Positions 1 through 5,318 of a DNA stretch of 8,059 nt are shown one piece after another. The stretch is from positions 1-8,059 of the forward strand of contig JAEHDO010000168.1 in the NCBI GenBank assembly GCA_016880375.1, given 5' to 3'. Within the stretch, counting starts at the first letter, position 1; each line of letters begins with the position of its first letter. The notes beneath the pieces were generated by a model that made no database searches, was not told the origin of the DNA, and saw only the letters and a program-made list of their open reading frames with translations. The translations under genes were made by a program, and so were the position numbers. This DNA is from Betaproteobacteria bacterium. Lineage in GTDB: Bacteria > Pseudomonadota > Gammaproteobacteria > Burkholderiales > Rhodocyclaceae.

Positions 1-387
1 GCTTTGCATGACATGCTTGTTGATGTCGCAGAAGGCGAAGGCGGCCTCCGGATGTTTCTCGATAACGCCCAGCATGACATCGAGCCAGCCGGGCTCGAGC
101 CAATCGTCTGAGGGCAGGAAGCTGATTAGTCGGCCTTTCGCCTGGAAGCCCGCAAAGGCAAAATGCTGGATGAGCGGCAGATGGCGCGGCGGCTTGACGA
201 TGCGAAGCCTGGGATCAGTGATCTCGGCAAGGAATTCGGTGCAGCCGTTGGTCGAACAGTTGTCCGAAACGACGATTTCAAGCCCGGCGTGCGGCTGCAC
301 CAGAGCGCTCTCGAGGCAGCGTCGCATATACTCATGCTTCTGGTTGAATACGGGAATGACCAGCGACACCAAGGGTTCCATTTGCAT
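1..387 (-). CDS. Family 2 (GT-A) glycosyltransferase, N-terminal part, cut by window edge
   Basis: The reverse strand is open from 387 to the window edge, giving the first 129 residues. Residues 7-16 read VSLVIPVFNQ, the usual first beta strand and nucleotide-binding entry of GT2 enzymes. It is followed by VVSDNCSTNG at 39-48 and LPSDDW at 91-96, which is the DxD-like, metal/nucleotide-diphosphate region. This order and spacing are typical of GT2 enzymes that add one sugar to a lipid-linked or polysaccharide acceptor in the cytoplasm. The donor and acceptor cannot be read from the sequence. ATG at 387 and ATG at 381 are both in frame; either fits, and no strong ribosome site decides between them. 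One oddity is N47, where many members have Asp (STD). The gene diverges from the operon to its right, so it belongs to another transcription unit of the same glycan locus. The family call is firm; the specific role is unknown. Confidence 0.88.
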   Translation of the reverse strand, partial: MQMEPLVSLVIPVFNQKHEYMRRCLESALVQPHAGLEIVVSDNCSTNGCTEFLAEITDPRLRIVKPPRHLPLIQHFAFAGFQAKGRLISFLPSDDWLEPGWLDVMLGVIEKHPEAAFAFCDINKHVMQS

Positions 388-510
388 GCCTAAATCCGAT
401 GAGATCTGTTGCGAGGCCGACCGAGCAGCTTATGTTCTGGCGCGCCCGGATTTTAACATTGTGCTTTGGGGGTCAGATCTCCTTCGGCCGCGGCGCTCCC
501 GCTCGGGGGA
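388..510. promoter_or_regulatory. Divergent intergenic region with weak candidate promoters
   Basis: These 123 bases separate two divergent genes, so they should hold promoters for both unless transcription reads in from outside. On the plus strand TTGCGA (409-414) and TATGTT (431-436) are 16 bases apart, each matching 4 of 6 sigma-70 consensus bases. On the minus strand TTAAAA (plus 451-456) and CATAAG (plus 429-434) are also 16 apart, each 4 of 6. The AT-rich patch at 451-460 stands out from the GC-rich surroundings. No convincing operator, JUMPstart-like element or riboswitch is visible. The location is sound; the individual hexamers are weak. Confidence 0.3.
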
Positions 511-1449
511 ATGCGCTTGATTATCGCGATCACGGGCGGCAGAGGGTTCATCGGCAGGAGACTGGCAGCCAGGCTGACTGCAGCCGGCCATCATGTTCGC
601 CTCCTGGGCCGCCAACCGCCGACCGGAGACTTGAACCAGGGCGTCGAATGGCACCAGGCCTGCCTGGCTGGCCCGGATGCAAGAGCGCTGCGGCGGTTCG
701 TGCATGGCGCGGAGGTGCTCTTCCACTGCGCCGGGGAGATCCGCGACCCGGCCAGGATGGAATCCACCAACCATATCGGAACCGAAGTGCTGGCCGAACA
801 GGCTGCCGGCCGCGTCGGACGCTGGGTTCAATTGTCCACCATCGGCGTTTATGGGAGCCCGCGATCCGGGGTCATAGACGAAAATGCGCCGCCGGCCCCG
901 CTCGACGCCTATGAGTTGAGCAAATTGCGGGGGGACGAAGCGCTGCTGTCGGTTGCCGCGAGGACCGGCATGCCATGGACGATGCTGCGCCCTGCGATCG
1001 TCTTCGGCCGGGACATGCCGAACAACTCGCTCAGGGGGTTGATCGGCGCGATCAGGTCGGGAAGATTTTTCTACATCGGGAGGCAGGAGGCGATTCTTCC
1101 CTATGTTCATGTCGATGACGTCGTGGAAGCGCTAATGCTGCTGGGAAGACACGAAAACGCCATTGGTCAGACATTCAATCTGAGTGACGACGTCGCACTC
1201 GAGCGTTTTGTGACGGAAGTGTGCAGCGTGTCGGGATGCAGGACACCGACGCTGCGCCTGCCGGAAGCCCCGGTCCGCATCGCTGCTGCCGCCTTGCAGC
1301 GCATTCCAGGATTTCCACTCACCCTGTCGCGCATCAATGCACTGACCGGGACTGCGAGATACCCGATCGGCAAGATCGAGCGGCTTGTCGGGTATGCCCA
1401 TGTGAAGGGCTGGCGGGCGGGCCTCCACGAAATGCTCATGGCGGGCTGA
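511..1449 (+). CDS. Extended SDR nucleotide-sugar epimerase/reductase (WbpV/WreQ-like 4-ketoreductase possible)
   Basis: The 312-residue product starts MRLIIAITGGRGFIG. Gly9, Gly12 and Gly15 form the GxxGxxG NAD(P)-binding turn of the extended short-chain dehydrogenases. The catalytic pair is YELSK, Tyr134 and Lys138, with the preceding STIGVYG strand supplying the active-site Ser/Thr. Length and layout match nucleotide-sugar epimerases and 4-ketoreductases of O-antigen loci, which act on UDP- or dTDP-sugars in the cytoplasm. Because a 4,6-dehydratase lies in the same operon, a plausible role is reducing UDP-4-keto-6-deoxy-GlcNAc to UDP-QuiNAc or UDP-FucNAc, as WbpV/WreQ do; a 4-epimerase is the main alternative. 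The frame stays open upstream to TTG at 466, but homology begins at 511. GGGGGA at 505-510 touches this ATG and is better spaced for TTG at 517. It ends 8 bases before the next gene. Family is firm, reaction tentative. Confidence 0.85.
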   Translation: MRLIIAITGGRGFIGRRLAARLTAAGHHVRLLGRQPPTGDLNQGVEWHQACLAGPDARALRRFVHGAEVLFHCAGEIRDPARMESTNHIGTEVLAEQAAGRVGRWVQLSTIGVYGSPRSGVIDENAPPAPLDAYELSKLRGDEALLSVAARTGMPWTMLRPAIVFGRDMPNNSLRGLIGAIRSGRFFYIGRQEAILPYVHVDDVVEALMLLGRHENAIGQTFNLSDDVALERFVTEVCSVSGCRTPTLRLPEAPVRIAAAALQRIPGFPLTLSRINALTGTARYPIGKIERLVGYAHVKGWRAGLHEMLMAG

Positions 1450-1457
1450 ACGGGATC

Positions 1458-2594
1458 ATGGCCAGCGGCGAAAGAATCTGCTTCGTGGTTTCCAGCCCGA
1501 TGACGGCGCAAGCTTTCCTGAGCGGGCATATCGCGGCCTTGGCGAAACACCACCCGGCCGATCTGGTCGTCAATGCGCCGGAGCAATCCGCTGTGGGCGA
1601 TATCCAGGCGCATGCCCGCATCATTGCGGCGCCCATCCGGCGAAAAGTCGAGCCACTGGCCGATCTGGCTGCCCTGTTAAAGCTGTATGGGCTGTTCCGG
1701 CGCGAGCGCTACGCGGCCGTCAGTTCCGTCACGCCCAAGGCGGGGATGCTGGCGATGCTGGCCGCGGCGATGGCCGGGGTGCCGTTCCGCATCCATATCT
1801 TTACCGGCCAGGTGTGGGCAACGCGCACGGGCTGGCAGCGCTGGCTGCTGAAACTGGCCGACCGGATGATGGCGCGCCTGGCCACCCACGTCCTTGCCGA
1901 CAGCCCATCCCAGCGCGATTTCATGGTTGCCGAAGGGATCGTGGCCGCCGCAAAGGTGAGCGTCCTCGGAAACGGCTCGATCTGCGGCGTCGATGGCGGG
2001 CGCTTTCGGCCTGACGCAGGAAGGCGCGCCGCCATTCGGGGGGCGCACGGAATTCCCGAAAGTGCCTGCGTGTTCCTCTATCTCGGGCGCCTGAATCGGG
2101 ACAAGGGCATGCTCGACCTGGCGAACGCATTTGCCCTGCTGGATCATCAGGATGCATGGCTGGTTGTCGTCGGCCCCGACGAGGAGGGCATGCAAGACAA
2201 AATGCAGGCCCGCCTTGGTGCGTCGCGGGATCGCTGCCGATTCGTCGGCTATACCGATCGCCCGGAGGACTACATGGCCGCCGCCGACGTGTTCTGCCTG
2301 CCAAGTTACCGCGAGGGCTTCGGCATGGTCGTCATCGAGGCGGCGGCAGCGGGAATCCCGGCCGTCGCCTCCCGTATTTACGGCGTTACGGACGCGGTGG
2401 AGGATGGCGTGACCGGCTTGCTGCATCGGCCGGGCGATACAGCAGGGATCGCACGCGAAATGGCGTTGATTGCAGGCGACGCACCCCGCCGAATCGAAAT
2501 GGGCCGTGCTGCAAGGGAGAGGGCGCTGAGCCTCTTTTCCCGCAGTACGATCACGGGTGCCTGGGTACGTTTCTTTGGGCAATTGCTCGACTGA
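1458..2594 (+). CDS. GT4-family (GT-B fold) glycosyltransferase
   Basis: A 378-residue retaining glycosyltransferase with the usual two-lobed GT-B layout. The C-terminal donor lobe starts near residue 205 with LYLGRLNRDKG (207-217), whose Arg211 and Lys216 match the basic residues that hold the nucleotide diphosphate in GT4 enzymes. It then has YREGFGMVVIE, where Glu286 and Glu294 form the EX7E motif. An N-terminal acceptor lobe precedes it, with VTPKAGMLAMLAA and the FTGQVW stretch common in glycan-cluster members. It probably acts on the cytoplasmic membrane face, adding the second or a later sugar to the undecaprenyl-linked product of the adjacent phosphoglycosyl transferase, as PglA does. 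ATG at 1458 was chosen because it follows the previous stop by 8 bases; in-frame codons upstream, back to 1221, would overlap the SDR gene heavily. The donor sugar is unknown. Confidence 0.9.
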   Translation: MASGERICFVVSSPMTAQAFLSGHIAALAKHHPADLVVNAPEQSAVGDIQAHARIIAAPIRRKVEPLADLAALLKLYGLFRRERYAAVSSVTPKAGMLAMLAAAMAGVPFRIHIFTGQVWATRTGWQRWLLKLADRMMARLATHVLADSPSQRDFMVAEGIVAAAKVSVLGNGSICGVDGGRFRPDAGRRAAIRGAHGIPESACVFLYLGRLNRDKGMLDLANAFALLDHQDAWLVVVGPDEEGMQDKMQARLGASRDRCRFVGYTDRPEDYMAAADVFCLPSYREGFGMVVIEAAAAGIPAVASRIYGVTDAVEDGVTGLLHRPGDTAGIAREMALIAGDAPRRIEMGRAARERALSLFSRSTITGAWVRFFGQLLD

Positions 2595-2609
2595 CGTAAA
2601 ATTGCAGGG

Positions 2610-3239
2610 ATGCCGAAGCGGATTTTTGACTTCATCCTTGCCCTGATCCTCGCGACGCTGTTGTTGCCGCTGATGGCGGCGACAGCGGCCGCGGTGGCCT
2701 GGAATATGGGTTTTCCCGTCCTCTTCTGGCAAGTGCGGCCGGGGCTGCACGGCAGGCCTTTCAAGGTGCTGAAATTCCGCACCATGGCGGAGGCGGTGGG
2801 TGCGGACGGCCAGCCGCTGCCGGATGAACAGCGCCTGACGAAGTTGGGCGCGCTGTTGCGCCGGTTCAGCCTGGATGAATTGCCTCAGCTATTCAACGTA
2901 ATCAGGGGCGACATGAGCCTTGTCGGACCGCGTCCGCTACTGATTGAGTACTTGCCGCTTTACAGCGCCGAGCAGATGCGCCGCCACGATGTGAGGCCGG
3001 GAATTACCGGATGGGCGCAGGTAAACGGCCGCAATGCCTTGCCATGGGAGGAGCGCTTCAGGATGGACGTGTGGTATGTGGATAACCGGTCGATGCTGTT
3101 CGACCTGCGCATACTGGCATTGACGGCATTGCGGGTTCTTCGGTCCCGCGGCATCAGCGAACCGGGACAGGCTACCATGACGCCGTTTCGCGGCAGCAGC
3201 GATAAAGCCGCGAAATCGGATCTGGATCAGGATCGATAG
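2610..3239 (+). CDS. Short monotopic phosphoglycosyl transferase (PglC-type initiating sugar transferase)
   Basis: At 209 residues this is the minimal polyprenyl-phosphate hexose-1-phosphate transferase core, without the four-helix N-terminal extension of WbaP/WcaJ. It begins with a basic RxxD start (Arg4, Asp7) and one hydrophobic segment (about 5-30) with Pro20, matching the re-entrant membrane helix of PglC. KFRTM lies at 55-59, the catalytic Asp89-Glu90 dyad in LDELPQ, and PRP at 107-109, followed by RPGITGWAQVNGR. Family members move a sugar-1-phosphate from a UDP-sugar to undecaprenyl phosphate at the inner face of the membrane, starting glycan assembly. With a dehydratase and aminotransferase nearby, a UDP-diNAc-bacillosamine-like or QuiNAc/FucNAc donor is plausible but not proven. 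The 15-base gap to the GT4 gene and 10-base gap to the methyltransferase place it inside the operon. Confidence 0.93.
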   Translation: MPKRIFDFILALILATLLLPLMAATAAAVAWNMGFPVLFWQVRPGLHGRPFKVLKFRTMAEAVGADGQPLPDEQRLTKLGALLRRFSLDELPQLFNVIRGDMSLVGPRPLLIEYLPLYSAEQMRRHDVRPGITGWAQVNGRNALPWEERFRMDVWYVDNRSMLFDLRILALTALRVLRSRGISEPGQATMTPFRGSSDKAAKSDLDQDR

Positions 3240-3244
3240 GGAGG
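3239..3244 (+). promoter_or_regulatory. Ribosome binding site GGGAGG deciding a TTG start
   Basis: GGGAGG lies 5 bases before TTG at 3250 and is the clearest Shine-Dalgarno match in the window. Its first G is the last base of the preceding TAG stop (3237-3239), so ribosomes finishing the phosphoglycosyl transferase are placed to restart here. The next in-frame ATG is nine codons on, at 3277, and would cut the conserved N-terminus, so TTG is preferred. Confidence 0.75.
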
Positions 3245-3249
3245 CAGCA

Positions 3250-4080
3250 TTGAAGCAGGATTACGAAAACAAGGTAATGCAGCATTACACGAGGGTAGCG
3301 CAGGAGTCCGGATTATCCGCCAGCTGCACGATGGAGGATGAATACATCCGCGATGGCGAGACCCGCGCCATTCTCAGACTGATCGAACTGGCGGCGAAAG
3401 GCGTCGCCGGTTCCTTGCGGGTGCTCGATGTCGGTTGCGGCAACGGCTACACACTGCGGACCCTGGCGGAGCGCATCCGCGACGGCAGTCTGGCCGGATC
3501 GATCGAGTTGCTGGGCATCGAGAAGAATCCGGAGCTGAGACAGCTTGCGATCAGGATGAACGAGGCGTTTCCGGTGGCCATCGCGGAGGGCGATATTTTG
3601 AGGGCCGAAACCCTTGCGGTGAGTCGGGCCAGTGTTGATGTCTGCCTATCCCAGCGCGTCATCATCAACTTGATGGACCCGGCGGACCAGAAAACCGCAC
3701 TGGCCAATCTGATGGCTCTTGTAAGACCGGGCGGCTATCTGCTGTTCATCGAATGCTTTCAAGATGGACTCGACAATCTCAATGCGGCGCGACGGGAATT
3801 CAATCTCGATCCAAACACTCCGGCCGCGCACAATCTTTATCTGACGCCTGAATTCTTCAGTATCGCCGGGCTCGATGAGGCGGCGCCGGCGCACTGGAAC
3901 ATTCCGGCTACGCTTTTTTCCACGCACTATTACGTGCAAAGGGTTCTGCAGAGCGCATTGCGAGGCAGCGTAATCGACCGAAACTCAAATTTCGTTCGCT
4001 TTTTCTCGGAGGCGTTGCCCGAGGCGATTGGCAATTATTCACCGATCCGCATCCATTGCTTTCGCAAGATTGCTGCATAA
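3250..4080 (+). CDS. Class I SAM-dependent methyltransferase of a glycan cluster
   Basis: The 276-residue product has a Rossmann-type SAM fold. Motif I is VLDVGCGNGY at 58-67, the acidic ribose-binding residue is Glu91 in LGIEKN, and AEGDIL at 112-117 is the adenine-contact turn. A late strand then reads LVRPGGYLLFIE. The first 50 residues include QHYTRVAQESG and TMEDEYIRDGE and form a helical cap before the fold; the last 100 or so residues form a substrate domain with no motif I recognise. There is no signal peptide or membrane segment, so it should act in the cytoplasm. Between a phosphoglycosyl transferase and a sugar aminotransferase, it probably methylates a nucleotide sugar or lipid-linked glycan, on O or N; the acceptor cannot be read from sequence. 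Sampled rows run about 50-58% GC with a few at 63-65%, lower than the dehydratase and most of the aminotransferase. The TTG start follows GGGAGG. Confidence 0.85.
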   Translation: MKQDYENKVMQHYTRVAQESGLSASCTMEDEYIRDGETRAILRLIELAAKGVAGSLRVLDVGCGNGYTLRTLAERIRDGSLAGSIELLGIEKNPELRQLAIRMNEAFPVAIAEGDILRAETLAVSRASVDVCLSQRVIINLMDPADQKTALANLMALVRPGGYLLFIECFQDGLDNLNAARREFNLDPNTPAAHNLYLTPEFFSIAGLDEAAPAHWNIPATLFSTHYYVQRVLQSALRGSVIDRNSNFVRFFSEALPEAIGNYSPIRIHCFRKIAA

Positions 4081-4097
4081 CGGAACGGCGTGCCTGC

Positions 4098-5318
4098 GTG
4101 AGCACTTCAAATTATCAGCTGGCTCTAGAGGGAGGTGCTCCGGCGCGCAGCCGTCCATTTCCCCCTTGGCCGGTGTTCGACAGTGACGAAATCGATGCTG
4201 CCTCAAGCGTCCTTGCTTCCGGCAAGGTGAATTACTGGACCGGCGGCGAATGCCAGGCCTTCGAGCTGGACTTTGCCGCATTCAGCGAAACGCGCCACGC
4301 CATTTCGCTGGCCAACGGCACCCTGGCCCTGGAACTGGCCCTCTACGCGCTCGACATCGGGGCGGGCGACGAGGTGATCGTGCCGGCACGCACTTTCATC
4401 GCCTCAGCGAGCTGCGCGGTGGCGCGCGGCGCCGTGCCGGTGGTGGCCGACGTCGATCCGGACAGCCAGAACCTGACGGCGGACACGATCCGGGCCGTGC
4501 TCACGCCGCGCACCCGCGCGATCATCGCCGTGCATCTGGCAGGCTGGCCGTGCGACATGGATCCGATCACGCAGTTGGCGCGAGAGCGCGGCATCAGGGT
4601 CATCGAGGACTGCGCCCAGGCGCATGGCGCCACCTACAAGGGCAGGCCGGTAGGCAGTCTCGGCGATTGCGCCGCCTTTTCCTTCTGCCAGGACAAGATC
4701 ATGACCACCGGCGGCGAGGGCGGCATGCTGGTGCTGAACGACACCTGCCTCTGGGAGACGGCCTGGGCCTACAAGGACCACGGCAAGAGCTTCGATGCCG
4801 TGTTCAATCGGGCGCATCCGCCGGGCTTCCGCTGGCTGCATGAATCCTTCGGCAGCAACTTCCGCATGACGGAGATGCAGGCGGCGATCGGCCGGCGCCA
4901 ACTCGCCAAGCTGCCGCAATGGCTGGCGGCACGGCGGCGCAATGCGGCCGCGCTCGATGCGGGCCTTGCCGCAATTCCCGGCCTGCGCGTCGTGCGACCG
5001 CCGCGCGAGTTCGGCCACGCCTACTACAAATACTACGCTTTCACGGAACCCGGCCTCCTGGCGGCCGGCTGGGATGCAACGAGGATTATTGAGGCGATCA
5101 ATGCGGAGGGCGTGCCCTGCTTCGCCGGGAGCTGCTCGGAAATCTATCGCGAGCGTGCCTTCGCCGAGCGCGGCTGGGGGCCGGCTCGGCGGCTACCCGT
5201 GGCGCAAAGGCTGGGGGAAACCAGCCTGATGTTCATGGTGCACCCGACGCTGGGCGAGACCGAGATGGTCGACACGGTTAGCGCCGTGCGCAAAGTGATG
5301 CAGGCGGCTGCCCGATGA
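4098..5318 (+). CDS. DegT/DnrJ/EryC1/StrS-family PLP sugar aminotransferase
   Basis: A 406-residue fold-type I aminotransferase of the nucleotide-sugar family (PglE/PglC-Neisseria, WbpE, ArnB relatives). Visible hallmarks in order are LANGTLALELAL (cofactor phosphate loop), GDEVIVPARTFIASA, VIEDCAQAHGA with the Asp that contacts the pyridine nitrogen, and FSFCQDKIMTTGGEGG, where Lys200 is the predicted Schiff-base lysine. A later segment, NFRMTEMQAAIG, is also typical. It would move an amino group from glutamate to a keto sugar nucleotide; the 4,6-dehydratase directly downstream makes the 4-keto-6-deoxy substrate likely, yielding a UDP-4-amino-4,6-dideoxy sugar. GTG at 4098 is preferred, 17 bases after the methyltransferase stop and behind a GGAACGG stretch. 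A TTG at 4056 is in frame but would overlap the upstream gene. The stop overlaps the next start as ATGA. GC content rises sharply about 70 codons in. Confidence 0.92.
   Translation: MSTSNYQLALEGGAPARSRPFPPWPVFDSDEIDAASSVLASGKVNYWTGGECQAFELDFAAFSETRHAISLANGTLALELALYALDIGAGDEVIVPARTFIASASCAVARGAVPVVADVDPDSQNLTADTIRAVLTPRTRAIIAVHLAGWPCDMDPITQLARERGIRVIEDCAQAHGATYKGRPVGSLGDCAAFSFCQDKIMTTGGEGGMLVLNDTCLWETAWAYKDHGKSFDAVFNRAHPPGFRWLHESFGSNFRMTEMQAAIGRRQLAKLPQWLAARRRNAAALDAGLAAIPGLRVVRPPREFGHAYYKYYAFTEPGLLAAGWDATRIIEAINAEGVPCFAGSCSEIYRERAFAERGWGPARRLPVAQRLGETSLMFMVHPTLGETEMVDTVSAVRKVMQAAAR

Noticed and set aside
439..446. Palindrome GGCGCGCC in the intergenic region, considered as an operator
   Set aside because: An 8-base GC palindrome is expected by chance in GC-rich DNA, and no second copy or flanking symmetry was seen.
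430..1110. A 226-codon minus-strand frame opposite the SDR gene
   Set aside because: Arg/Pro-rich shadow translation with no motif; the plus strand carries an intact NAD-binding SDR.
1221..1457. Upstream extension of the GT4 frame to 1221
   Set aside because: It would overlap the SDR gene by over 200 bases and lacks glycosyltransferase similarity; the conserved protein begins at 1458.
1677..2750. A 357-codon minus-strand open frame opposite the GT4 gene
   Set aside because: Low-complexity His/Arg/Gln-rich product with no family signature, spanning two clear plus-strand genes; an antisense artefact of high GC content.
1450..5318. Rho-independent terminators or internal promoters between the operon genes
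   Set aside because: The gaps are 8 to 17 bases or overlaps, too short for a stem with a T-run, and none was seen.
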